Below, in pieces: positions 26,951 to 35,249 of a stretch of 64,000 bases of DNA (its first letter is position 1; the number at the start of each line of letters is the position of its first letter). The stretch covers positions 620,001 through 684,000 of the forward strand of contig NZ_FOEF01000001.1 of the NCBI RefSeq assembly GCF_900110575.1. Reading direction: 5' to 3'. Position numbers and translations under genes: made by a program. The DNA comes from Amycolatopsis saalfeldensis (lineage in GTDB: Bacteria; Actinomycetota; Actinomycetes; Mycobacteriales; Pseudonocardiaceae). The notes below the pieces were generated by a model. It ran no database searches. It was not told the origin of the DNA and saw only the letters and a list, made by a program, of their open reading frames with translations.

Positions 26951-27469
26951 ATGTCCACTCGCGCGCTCCCCCTGTACGTCACGGGTTTCGCCCTGCTGGT
27001 CGCCGGCTGTTCGGGCGGGGGCATCCCTTCGGCGGCGCCGACGTCCTCGGCTGCCACCCCGCCCGCGGCCACGACCTCCGCCGCGCTGCCTTCCACGAGC
27101 ACGCAGGCCACCTCGTCGACGAAGAAGCCGGCCGCCGGCGCGGTCGAGCGCTACGAGACTTTCCTGCACGCGGTGGGCAACCAAGATGTCACCACGGCCT
27201 GCGAAATCGCCGGGCCCGCCGCCAAGAAGGCGGAGGACGAGGGCATCGGGCCGTGCGAAACGACGTTTCCGATGACCTTCGCGATGATCAGCCCGGCGCA
27301 GCGGAAAGCCCTGCAGAGCGCCACCGTGGACCGGGCCCGGATCACCGAGACCTCGACGAAGGTCGACATCCCGGCCAAGGCGGTCAAGGCCGCCGTCAAG
27401 TTCACCGACAGCGACCTCGGCGACGCCGTCCTGGAGCTACGCAACGGAACCTGGTACGTCACCGACTGA
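26951..27469 (+). CDS. Small secreted lipoprotein
   Basis: 172 residues. The signal peptide ends in the lipobox LLVAGC with Cys20 as the lipidation site. A Ser/Thr/Ala/Pro-rich linker (about 25-65) precedes a globular domain with two cysteines (TACEIAGPAAKKAEDEG, then GPCETTFP) resembling small DUF4878/NTF2-like lipoproteins. Predicted to be anchored on the outer face of the membrane. Divergent from the glycosyltransferase gene. Confidence 0.8.
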   Translation: MSTRALPLYVTGFALLVAGCSGGGIPSAAPTSSAATPPAATTSAALPSTSTQATSSTKKPAAGAVERYETFLHAVGNQDVTTACEIAGPAAKKAEDEGIGPCETTFPMTFAMISPAQRKALQSATVDRARITETSTKVDIPAKAVKAAVKFTDSDLGDAVLELRNGTWYVTD

Positions 27470-27561
27470 GCGCCCACCCCGAAACCCCGCCCAGCCACCA
27501 ATCCCCAACCACGAACCGCACCCGGCCGCACCCGAGAACGGCAGCCAACCACCCCGGGGGT

Positions 27562-27606
27562 CCGGGGGCGTGCCCCCGGGCGGGGTCTGGGGGTTGCACC
27601 CCCAGA
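27562..27606. repeat. REP-like double hairpin
   Basis: Two adjacent G/C palindromes: CCGGGGGC/GCCCCCGG (27562-27579) and TCTGGGGGT/ACCCCCAGA (27586-27606, loop TGC). The wording "gggtctgggggttgcacccccaga"-type motif is, from memory, a dispersed intergenic element of Pseudonocardiaceae genomes. It may also terminate the convergent lipoprotein and whiB genes. Confidence 0.55.
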
Positions 27607-27669
27607 AGACACGGCCGACGAGATGGTTCGCGCTTTCCGCGAACACACCTCACCCGCGAAGCCGGCCCG

Positions 27670-27996
27670 TCACACGATGCGTTTCTTCAGCTTTCGCCGC
27701 TCTCGCTCGGACAGGCCGCCCCAGATGCCGAAGCGCTCGTCATGCGCGAGTGCGTACTCGAGGCACTCGTCCTTGACCTCGCAGCCCAGGCAGATCCGTT
27801 TGGCTTCACGGGTGGAGCCGCCCTTCTCGGGGAAGAACGCCTCCGGGTCCGTCTGCGCGCACAGGGCGCGCTCCTGCCAGTCCTGCTCCTCTTCACCGGC
27901 ATCGAAGAGGTCGGTGAGATCCCCCAGCTGCTGCTCCGGGTTCTCTCCCCAACCCACGACGTGCCCCCACTCCTTGTTATCCGCTTCCAACCGCAC
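27670..27996 (-). CDS. whiB2: WhiB-family iron-sulfur regulator (WhiB2/WhmD type)
   Basis: 108 residues from the GTG at 27996, 5 bases after a perfect GAGGAGG. The [4Fe-4S] ligands are C46, C69, C72 and C78 (CLGCEVKDEC), followed by the beta-turn GIWGGLSERERR and a basic tail KLKKRIV for DNA or sigma-factor contact. The Wbl-domain sequence closely follows WhmD/WhiB2, the septation regulator, and the synteny with manB and DUF3499 agrees. Confidence 0.93.
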   Translation of the reverse strand: MRLEADNKEWGHVVGWGENPEQQLGDLTDLFDAGEEEQDWQERALCAQTDPEAFFPEKGGSTREAKRICLGCEVKDECLEYALAHDERFGIWGGLSERERRKLKKRIV

Positions 27997-28088
27997 GTCC
28001 GCCTCCTCGCTCCTACGCACTCCCCAGGCTGGCGGTGGTGAAACGACACCCGCTGTCCCCTCTCGACAACGAATGACATCACTGTGAT

Positions 28089-28100
28089 TACACCCGTGTA
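28089..28100. promoter_or_regulatory. Palindrome TACACCCGTGTA upstream of whiB2
   Basis: A 5-2-5 perfect inverted repeat about 95 bases upstream of the whiB2 start, within the divergent promoter shared with the site-2 protease gene. Candidate operator; the binding protein is unknown. Confidence 0.4.
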
Positions 28101-28205
28101 GTGCGATCAGGTCAAGCGGAGTAGCGAGTTCGGGGGATACCTCTCGCCCGCTGCGCAAGGGGACACGCCGGAGACTTCACACCGGGCATACGGAAGACTG
28201 GTGGG

Positions 28206-28982
28206 GTGCAGAGATCAGCAGTACGCCCGAGCCCGGTCTTCTTCGGCATCCTCGCAGTGTCCGTCGTGGGAGGCTTCCTGGCCGCCTACGGCGATTCCGC
28301 GTCCCTGACCGGGAGCAAGGACCCGATGTTCATCGCCGGGGTGGTGCTGCTGGTGGCGGGGGGCTGGATCGCCTCGCTGACGCTGCACGAGTTCGGCCAC
28401 GCCATCGTGGCCTACCGCGGCGGCGACGGCAGCATCCCCGACAAGGGCTACCTCACGCTGGACGTCCGCCGGTACACCGACCCGGTGCTGTCGATCGTGC
28501 TGCCGCTGGTCTTCCTGCTGATCGGCGGCATCCCGCTGCCGGGCGGCGCGGTGTGGATCAACCGTGGCGCGCTGCGCACCCGGGCCACCTCGATGTGGGT
28601 CTCGCTGGCCGGCCCGCTGAGCAACCTCGGCGCCGGCGCCGCGCTCTGCCTGGTGATCGCGCTGGTGCCGATGGCCCAGGGCCTCTTCTACGGGCTGTCC
28701 TACCTCGCGCTGCTGCAGGTGATGACCTTCCTGATCAACATCCTGCCGATCCCCGGCCTGGACGGCTGGGGCGCGCTGGAGCCGTACCTCTCGCCGCAGG
28801 CGCGGGAGTTCGGCGCGCGGGTGCGGCCGTGGGCGCCGCTGGTGCTGTTCGCGCTGCTGTTCGCCTTCCAGGCGGTGTCGAACCTGCTGTGGGACGTGGC
28901 CCGCGCGATCTTCGGCGCGCTCGGCGGCAGCGACCTCGCCGGGGTGATCGGGCAGGCCGCCTTCCTGTTCTGGCGCAACTGA
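28206..28982 (+). CDS. Site-2-protease (M50) family membrane metalloprotease
   Basis: 258 residues, about six membrane helices. Zinc motif HEFGH (H61, E62, H65) within a helix and the second site NILPIPGLDGWG with Asp186. Both catalytic segments are intact, so an active intramembrane protease is predicted. GTG start. It lacks PDZ or CBS domains, so it is of the minimal M50B type. The substrate is unknown; it is divergent from whiB2. Confidence 0.88.
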   Translation: MQRSAVRPSPVFFGILAVSVVGGFLAAYGDSASLTGSKDPMFIAGVVLLVAGGWIASLTLHEFGHAIVAYRGGDGSIPDKGYLTLDVRRYTDPVLSIVLPLVFLLIGGIPLPGGAVWINRGALRTRATSMWVSLAGPLSNLGAGAALCLVIALVPMAQGLFYGLSYLALLQVMTFLINILPIPGLDGWGALEPYLSPQAREFGARVRPWAPLVLFALLFAFQAVSNLLWDVARAIFGALGGSDLAGVIGQAAFLFWRN

Positions 28983-28989
28983 CCGGGAC

Positions 28990-29790
28990 TTACGAGTCCG
29001 CCCAGCGCGAGTTGGCCATGAGCCACACGTGTGCGCGCTTCCACACCTTCTTGAGGCCGTGGCGCTCACCGAAGTAGTCGCCCGCGGCGCCGACGACCGG
29101 CAAGAGCCCGAGCGCACGGTGGTAGAGGCGGCCCCGCGGCCGTTTCTCCAGTTCCCCGGTGATGCCCCAGAGCGAGCGCCCGAGCCGCCAGAGCGTGCCG
29201 GCGACGGCCTTCACTGTCACCCGTCCGTGTGCACGTTTGGAGTCCGTCAGCTCCTCGGTGAGCTTGGCCGCCTCACTGTCCTCTGCGGACTCGTCGTGCG
29301 CGGCGTGCTTGCCGTCGGCCAGCGCCGGGTCGATGTCGCGCTCGAAGAGCGCCGCGGCGATCAGGCGGACGCGGCTGCCGACGTCGGTCACGCCGTACTC
29401 GCCCGCGATCGCGCACAGCAGCAGCCCCTGCGACGCGGCGCCGAGCGTGTCCTGCACCGGGAGCCGGTCCGCGAGCGCGCCGCCGAGGCCCGGGATCGAG
29501 GTGAGCAGCGCGGTGAACCGGCCGACGCGGTTGACCCACCAGCCGGCGCGCTGGTCGATGTCCATCCCCGCCCACGCCGCGGTGCCGGGCACCTTCACCG
29601 CCGTCAGCGTGTCGAGCACCTTTTTCTTGAAGCCTTCGTCGCCGAACTCCTCGTTGTGCGCGGCGCCGCGGGCACGCGCCTGGAGGCCGAACGGGTCGGA
29701 TTCGCGCAGCGCGTCGAGCATCGGCGCCGAAGCCCGGACGAACGGGCGCAGCACGGCGACGACCTGGCTGTCGGAGATCGACTCAGCCAC
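28990..29790 (-). CDS. Conserved actinobacterial protein of unknown function, possibly EcsC-like
   Basis: 266 residues. The central hydrophobic stretch (about 90-140: LLTSIPGLGGALADRLPVQD then GLLLCAIAGEYGV) resembles the EcsC-family pattern of PGxGG-AD-P plus an amphipathic helix, but the match is distant. A charged linker (about 155-185) and a basic C-terminal part follow. It overlaps the downstream end of the DUF6113-like gene by 8 bases and forms a minus-strand operon with it and mshB. Confidence 0.65.
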   Translation of the reverse strand: MAESISDSQVVAVLRPFVRASAPMLDALRESDPFGLQARARGAAHNEEFGDEGFKKKVLDTLTAVKVPGTAAWAGMDIDQRAGWWVNRVGRFTALLTSIPGLGGALADRLPVQDTLGAASQGLLLCAIAGEYGVTDVGSRVRLIAAALFERDIDPALADGKHAAHDESAEDSEAAKLTEELTDSKRAHGRVTVKAVAGTLWRLGRSLWGITGELEKRPRGRLYHRALGLLPVVGAAGDYFGERHGLKKVWKRAHVWLMANSRWADS

Positions 29791-30181
29791 GGGTCATGGC
29801 CTTGCCTGCGGCGGCGCGGCCGAGCCCGCCGCCGAGCACCAGCGCCGCCGGCAGCGCGCTGGCGCCGAGCAGCAGCAGCGCGCGCCAGTCCTGCACCAGC
29901 ACCAGGTCGCCGCCGGGGCCGAACAGCCCGACGCCCAGCACCGTGACCACCCAGACCAGCAGCGGCACCCAGGACAGGCCCGGCCGCACGAGCTTGCCGG
30001 CGGTCAGCACCAGCCACGGCGTCGTGACCGCGCCGACGAGCACGGTCAGCGGCAGCGGCACCACGTCGAGCGGGCCGACCCGCAGCGGGAGGAAGAACAG
30101 CTCGAGCACGCCCAGCACCAGCGCGTCGAGGCAGAGCAGGACCAGCATCAGGCGCGGGCCCGCCGGTAGCGGAGTCGTCAT
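29783..30181 (-). CDS. DUF6113-like small membrane protein
   Basis: 132 residues with four predicted transmembrane helices (about 10-30, 42-62, 70-88, 100-120). Its ATG lies 1 base after the mshB stop, so it is translationally coupled. A small membrane protein also follows mshB in mycobacteria. Function unknown. Confidence 0.78.
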   Translation of the reverse strand: MTTPLPAGPRLMLVLLCLDALVLGVLELFFLPLRVGPLDVVPLPLTVLVGAVTTPWLVLTAGKLVRPGLSWVPLLVWVVTVLGVGLFGPGGDLVLVQDWRALLLLGASALPAALVLGGGLGRAAAGKAMTRG

Positions 30182-30182
30182 G

Positions 30183-31010
30183 TCACAGGCCGCCGAACAG
30201 GTCGGTCGCGGCACCCGCGGCGTCCCCGTGCGCGAGCACGAAGTACTCGGCGCCCGGGATCGGCTGGGCGATGTCGTTGGTCAGCGCGAAGTGGACCACA
30301 TCGCCGTCGACGACCGTCAGCTGCGTCTCGTGGGCGCGCAGGGCCGCCAGCTTCGCCGGGAGGTGGGCCGAGATGTCGAGCACGGTGCTGACCTTCTCAT
30401 CCGGCGTGCCGGGAAGCTCATCCCCCGCCGGTACCCGGAAGGGTGACGAGCCGTGCGCACGCAGCTCCGCCAGCCCCGCGTCGACCGCCTCGCGCGAAGG
30501 GACCACATGGAAGACGCGCTCGACCGGCTCCGCACCGGGCGCCGCCGCCATCGTGACGTCGTGGGCCCGGATGTGGTCGGGGTGGCCGTACCCGCCGAAG
30601 TCGTCGTAGGTGACCACGACCTGCGGCCGCAGCTCGTCGATGAGCGCGCGCAGCTGCGCGGCCTGCTCGTCGATGAGCCCGCCGGCGAACGCGCGCGGGT
30701 GGCCGGCGGCGGGCGTGCCCGCCATGCCGGAGTCGCGCCAGCGGCCGATGCCGCCGAGGTACTCGTGCCGGGCCACGCCGAGCGCGGCGCACGCGGCGGC
30801 CAGCTCACCCGACCGGTACCCGCCGAGCTGGTCGGCGGCGCCGGCCGCCAGCCCGGCCAGCCGCGGCGGGACGATCTCACCCTCCTCGCCGAGGGTGCAG
30901 GTGACCAGGAAGACCTCGGCGCCCTCCGCGGCGTAGCGCGCCATCGCGCCCCCGGTGGTGATGCTCTCGTCATCGGGGTGGGCATGGACCAGCAGCAACT
31001 TTCGGCTCAC
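30183..31010 (-). CDS. mshB: MshB, GlcNAc-Ins deacetylase of mycothiol synthesis
   Basis: 275-residue LmbE-family zinc deacetylase. The AHPDDE motif has H11, D13 and D14, and the second metal/substrate motif is GYGHPDHIRAHD. It removes the acetyl group from N-acetylglucosaminyl-inositol, the second committed step of mycothiol formation. A mycothiol-conjugate amidase (Mca) would be a close paralogue, but length, N-terminus and synteny (typA-lpqW-mshB order) favour MshB. GTG start. Confidence 0.9.
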   Translation of the reverse strand: MSRKLLLVHAHPDDESITTGGAMARYAAEGAEVFLVTCTLGEEGEIVPPRLAGLAAGAADQLGGYRSGELAAACAALGVARHEYLGGIGRWRDSGMAGTPAAGHPRAFAGGLIDEQAAQLRALIDELRPQVVVTYDDFGGYGHPDHIRAHDVTMAAAPGAEPVERVFHVVPSREAVDAGLAELRAHGSSPFRVPAGDELPGTPDEKVSTVLDISAHLPAKLAALRAHETQLTVVDGDVVHFALTNDIAQPIPGAEYFVLAHGDAAGAATDLFGGL

Positions 31011-31397
31011 ACCGATCAGGTTAATTCCTTGTCACTTCTGGTTCCGTCACGGCTGTGTGACTACTCCTTTCGCAGGGTCCACAAAAGGGAAGGCGTCCGT
31101 TATTGTCCCCCGGGCGAATGACTCACCCGAGCAGTGGACGGGTCACTACGTTCATCCGTTTAGACACACGATCAACTACACGCAGTAGTCGATCAACGGC
31201 AGAAACCGTGGTAGAGCTAGGCAAGACGAGATTGCTGTTCCATCACAATCTCACTGAGAGTGTCCGGATCGATAGTTTTGACTGCTGTCCACTGCCTAGG
31301 TTGCACGACTACGGTGAGCAAACTCGATTACATCGAAGCTTGCGGTCAGGAAGAGGTCGCCTCGCAAACCCGCGACGGCGTCGAGCAAGGAGAATCA
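31011..31397. other. Long regulatory region upstream of the peptide ABC operon
   Basis: 387 bases with no convincing gene and noticeably lower G+C than its surroundings, typical of a promoter zone. It contains the divergent mshB promoter region and an interrupted palindrome (31170-31194). The translation signal AAGGAGA (31387-31393) serves dppA. Confidence 0.5.
31170..31194. promoter_or_regulatory. 25-bp interrupted palindrome upstream of dppA
   Basis: GATC-a-ACTAC (31170-31179) mirrors GTAGT-c-GATC (31185-31194) around ACGCA; only one pair is mismatched. Candidate operator of a dimeric regulator. Confidence 0.45.
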
Positions 31398-33143
31398 ATG
31401 TTAGTGACGACAAGGTCGCGCGCCGTGAAGCTAGGTGCGTTCGTCGCGGGCGCGGCCCTTCTGCTCTCCGCCTGTGGCGGCGGCGGTGGTAACAGCGCAG
31501 TGCAGACCGGGCAGGCATTCGCCGACTGCGACGCGAACCCGAACACCTGCAACTCGGCGCAGGCCGACCAGCTGCAGGACGGCGGCGACGTCACGTACGT
31601 CCTCGAGAAGAACGTCCCGAACTGGAACGTCGTCTCGGCCGAGGGCAACGTCTTCGAGACCGGCGAGGTCACCAAGGGCATCCTGCCTTACACCTTCTAC
31701 GCGACGCCGGACCTCAAGCCGGTGCTGAACAAGGACTTCGTCGAGTCCGCGGACGTCACCAGCACCAACCCGCAGGTGATCACCTACAAGATCAACCCGA
31801 AGGCGGTCTGGTCGGACGGCACGCCGTTCTCCGCCGACGACTTCATCTACAACTGGAAGACCCAGAACGGCAAGGACTGCAAGGACTGCGCCGCGGCCAG
31901 CACCTCGGGCTACGACCAGGTCTCCTCGGTCGTCGGCTCCGACGGCGGCAAGACGGTCACCGCGACCTTCTCCAAGCCGTTCACCGACTGGCGCCAGCTG
32001 TGGAGCTCCTCGGGCGCGATGTACCCGGCGCACCTGGCCGCCCAGCACGGTGACACCACCACCCCGGCCGGCCTCGCCGCGTCGTTCAAGTGGTTCGGCA
32101 CCACCGTCCCGACCTGGTCGGGCGGCCCGTGGAAGATCTCGAAGTTCGTGAACAACCAGTCGGTCACGATGGTCCCGAACGACAAGTTCTGGGGCACGAA
32201 GCCGAAGCTGGCCAGCGTGATCTTCCGCGTCATCACCGACGCGACGCAGGAGCCGACCGCGCTGCAGAACAACGAGGTCCAGGCCATCTACCCGCAGCCG
32301 CAGGTCGACCTGGTCAACCAGGTCAAGAACATGCCGAACATCTCCTCCTACATCGGCCTCGGCCTGCAGTGGGAGCACTTCGACCTCAACCTGAAGAGCA
32401 AGGCGCTGGGCGACAAGGCGCTGCGGCAGGCCCTGTTCACCGCGGTCAACCGCAAGGACATGATCGCCAAGACCGTCGGCCAGTTCACCGACAAGGTCCA
32501 GCCGCTGAACAACCACAACTTCATGCCGCAGCAGGCCGGGTACAAGGACGTCATCTCCTCGACCGGCCAGGGCACGGGTGACATCGAGAAGGCCAAGAAG
32601 ATCCTGACCGACGCCGGTTACAAGATCAACGGCACGCAGCTGATGGACCCGTCCGGCGCCGCTATCGCGCCGCTGCGGATCCGCTACACCGTCGGCAACC
32701 AGATCCGCCAGAACGAGTGCGAGCTGTTCGCGCAGGCGGCGGCCCAGCTCGGCGTCAAGGTCAACGTCTCCTCGACCGACGACCTCGGCACCACCACGAC
32801 GACCGGTGACTACGACATCATCGTCTTCGCGTGGGTCTCCTCGCCGTTCGTGTTCGGCGGCGCGGTGCAGAACTGGACCACCGACCAGGGCAACAACTAC
32901 GGCAAGTACAGCAACCCGCAGGTCGACAGCCTGATCGGCCAGGCCAACGCCGAGACCGACCAGACCAAGGCCTCGGACCTGCTGAACCAGGCCGACCAGC
33001 TGATGGCGAACGACGCGTACGTGCTGCCGCTCTACCAGAAGCCGACCTTCCTGGCGGCCTCGGACAAGATCGCGAACCTGCGGAACAACTCCACTCTGGA
33101 CGGCCCCGTCTACAACATGGCGGAGTGGGGCATCCGCAAGTGA
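31398..33143 (+). CDS. dppA: Peptide ABC transporter substrate-binding lipoprotein (family 5)
   Basis: 581 residues, SBP_bac_5 fold. The lipobox LLLSAC puts lipidated Cys26 after a Gly-rich linker. Motifs include WSDGTPFSADDFIYNW and a typical ligand-domain hinge near ALRQALFTAVNRKDMI. It captures oligopeptides or dipeptides outside the membrane for the permeases encoded downstream. Codon use is strongly biased (AAG, GAC, AAC, CTG nearly exclusively), suggesting high expression. The ATG start is chosen for AAGGAGA 4 bases upstream. Confidence 0.9.
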   Translation: MLVTTRSRAVKLGAFVAGAALLLSACGGGGGNSAVQTGQAFADCDANPNTCNSAQADQLQDGGDVTYVLEKNVPNWNVVSAEGNVFETGEVTKGILPYTFYATPDLKPVLNKDFVESADVTSTNPQVITYKINPKAVWSDGTPFSADDFIYNWKTQNGKDCKDCAAASTSGYDQVSSVVGSDGGKTVTATFSKPFTDWRQLWSSSGAMYPAHLAAQHGDTTTPAGLAASFKWFGTTVPTWSGGPWKISKFVNNQSVTMVPNDKFWGTKPKLASVIFRVITDATQEPTALQNNEVQAIYPQPQVDLVNQVKNMPNISSYIGLGLQWEHFDLNLKSKALGDKALRQALFTAVNRKDMIAKTVGQFTDKVQPLNNHNFMPQQAGYKDVISSTGQGTGDIEKAKKILTDAGYKINGTQLMDPSGAAIAPLRIRYTVGNQIRQNECELFAQAAAQLGVKVNVSSTDDLGTTTTTGDYDIIVFAWVSSPFVFGGAVQNWTTDQGNNYGKYSNPQVDSLIGQANAETDQTKASDLLNQADQLMANDAYVLPLYQKPTFLAASDKIANLRNNSTLDGPVYNMAEWGIRK

Positions 33144-33168
33144 TCACCACCCGGTAGATTCCGTTTAC

Positions 33169-33202
33169 CGGTGAGGGGCCGGCGCACGCCGGCCCCTCAC
33201 CG
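33169..33202 (+). terminator. Intra-operon hairpin between dppA and dppB
   Basis: Perfect 16-bp stem (33169-33184 with 33187-33202) followed by TTTG, 26 bases after the dppA stop. Since dppBCDF follows in the same direction, it probably acts as a partial terminator or 3' stabiliser that keeps the binding protein in excess of the membrane parts. Confidence 0.7.
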
Positions 33203-33319
33203 TTTGCCCGTTTCCTACCGTTCCCGAACACCTACGCCCGATGCCTCCGCCACCGCCCCGGCCCTGCCACCACAAGCGGCGGCCGCCGGCAGAACACCGT
33301 CCAGAGCAGGAAGACCTCC

Positions 33320-34300
33320 ATGCTTGCCTTCGCATTGCGCCGGCTCTTCGTCTCGGTGCCGATTCTGATCGTTTCGACATTTGTCGTATTCGTAATGGTT
33401 TCTCTGTCGGCGAACCCCCTGAGCCCGCTGATCCAGAGAAGCCCGCCCCCGCCGCCGCGCACGATCGAACTCGAGCGCATCCGGCTGCACCTCGACCAGC
33501 CGATCCTGGAGCGCTACTGGCACTGGATCACCGGTGTGCTGAGCGGTGACTTCGGCCCGTCGGTGCAGTCGAACATGAACATCGGCCACGAGGTGATCAG
33601 CCGGTTCGGCGTGACCCTGCGGCTGATCGTGCTGGCCATGGTGGTCGCGCTGATCCTCGCGGTGATCATCGGCGTGATCAGCGCCGCCCGCCAGTACTCG
33701 AAGTTCGACTACACGGCGACCTTCTTCGGCTTCCTGTTCCTTTCGATGCCTTCGTTCTGGTTCGCGATCGTGCTCAAGCAGATCGGCATCTCGATCAACA
33801 CGGGCGTCGGCGACCAGATCTTCTACACCATCGGCTCCTCGTCGATCATCGTCACCGGCGGGGCCTGGGCCCATTTCACGGACATCCTCGGCCACCTGGT
33901 GCTGCCGACGATTTCGCTGGCCCTGACCAGTTACGCCGCCTGGAGCCGGTTCCAGCGCGCCTCGATGCTCGAGGTGCTCAACAGCGACTACGTCCGGCTC
34001 GCCCGGGCGAAGGGCCTGCCCCGCTGGACGGTGACCCGCAAGCACGCGCTGCGCAACGCGCTGATCCCGCTCACCACGGTGACCGCGCTGGACATCGGCT
34101 CGATCCTCGGCGGCGCCGTCGTGACCGAGACCGTGTTCCAGTGGCAGGGCGCGGGAACGTTCCTGCTCGACGCGATCAAGGGAAGCGACGTGTACGCGGT
34201 CGAAGCCTGGCTGCTCATCGCGGCGACGTTCATCATCCTGCTCAACCTCATCGCCGACCTGCTCTACGGCCTGCTCGACCCGAGGATCCGGTATGCCTGA
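33320..34300 (+). CDS. dppB: Peptide ABC transporter permease 1 (DppB/OppB type)
   Basis: 326 residues, six transmembrane helices. The N-terminal helix (RRLFVSVPILIVSTFVVFVMV) is typical of DppB. The EAA loop is YVRLARAKGLPRWTV near residue 230. Forms the heteromeric channel with DppC. The stop overlaps the next ATG by 8 bases. Confidence 0.9.
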   Translation: MLAFALRRLFVSVPILIVSTFVVFVMVSLSANPLSPLIQRSPPPPPRTIELERIRLHLDQPILERYWHWITGVLSGDFGPSVQSNMNIGHEVISRFGVTLRLIVLAMVVALILAVIIGVISAARQYSKFDYTATFFGFLFLSMPSFWFAIVLKQIGISINTGVGDQIFYTIGSSSIIVTGGAWAHFTDILGHLVLPTISLALTSYAAWSRFQRASMLEVLNSDYVRLARAKGLPRWTVTRKHALRNALIPLTTVTALDIGSILGGAVVTETVFQWQGAGTFLLDAIKGSDVYAVEAWLLIAATFIILLNLIADLLYGLLDPRIRYA

Positions 34301-35249
34301 CAACTTCACGGGACCCCCCACCACAATCGGCGGCTCCCGCTTCTCCCCGGACGACCCGCAGACCCCGGCCGGTGCGCCCGAACGCGAATTCACCGTCGAG
34401 GAGCGCAGCCAGGTCCAGCTGGTCTTCCGGCGATTCCGGCAGCACCGGCTGGCGATGATCAGCCTCGTCGTGTTCGTGCTGATCATCCTGTTCGCCTACG
34501 TCGGCGCGCTGATCTGGAAGTACGGCCCCGGCGATATCACGGAGGACAACTCGGCGGCGCCGTCGGGCGCACACCCGTTCGGCACCGACGCGGTCGGCCA
34601 CGACACGCTGGCCCAGGTGATGCGCGGGACGCAGATCTCGCTGCAGATCTCGGTGCTGGTCGCCGTCTTCGCGACGGTCGTCGGCACCGTGTGGGGCGCG
34701 GTCGCCGGCTATTACCGCGGCTGGCTCGACACGGTCCTGATGCGCATCTCCGACCTGGTGCTCACCCTGCCCCTGCTCGCCGTCGCCGCGGTGCTGGCCC
34801 ACCAGTCGGGCGGCTCCTGGCTGCTGATCGCCGTGGTCATCGCCGGGCTGTATTGGGCGTACGTCTCGCGTGTCGCCCGCGGTGTGGTGCTTTCGTTGCG
34901 GGAGAAGGAATTCGTCGAGGCGTCCAAGGCGCTCGGCGCCAGCGACGCGCGGATCATCTTCCGGCACCTGGTGCCCAACGCGCTCGGCTCCATCATCGTG
35001 AACCTGACGATCCTGGTGTCGATCGCGATCCTCCTGGAGACCGCGCTGTCGTTCCTGGGCTTCGGTGTCCAGGTGCCCGACACCTCGCTCGGCCTGCTGG
35101 TCAGCACCGCGCAGACGGCGGTCGACACCCGGCCGTGGCTGTTCTACTTCCCGGGCCTGTTCATCATCCTGATCGCGCTGACGATCAACTTCATCGGGGA
35201 CGGCCTGCGGGACGCGTTCGACCCCCAGCAGACGAAGGTGCGCGCATGA
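34293..35249 (+). CDS. dppC: Peptide ABC transporter permease 2 (DppC/OppC type)
   Basis: 318 residues. A polar N-terminal extension (1-50) precedes an OppC_N helix and five further helices. The EAA loop is FVEASKALGASDARIIFRHLVPN. The motif HPFGTDAVGHDTLAQVMRGT is the usual DppC signature. Overlaps dppD by ATGA. Confidence 0.9.
   Translation: MPDNFTGPPTTIGGSRFSPDDPQTPAGAPEREFTVEERSQVQLVFRRFRQHRLAMISLVVFVLIILFAYVGALIWKYGPGDITEDNSAAPSGAHPFGTDAVGHDTLAQVMRGTQISLQISVLVAVFATVVGTVWGAVAGYYRGWLDTVLMRISDLVLTLPLLAVAAVLAHQSGGSWLLIAVVIAGLYWAYVSRVARGVVLSLREKEFVEASKALGASDARIIFRHLVPNALGSIIVNLTILVSIAILLETALSFLGFGVQVPDTSLGLLVSTAQTAVDTRPWLFYFPGLFIILIALTINFIGDGLRDAFDPQQTKVRA

Noticed and set aside
28081..28110. 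BldD box in the whiB2 promoter
   Set aside because: The palindrome has a 2-base spacer instead of the nTnAC-N5-GTnAn spacing of BldD sites.
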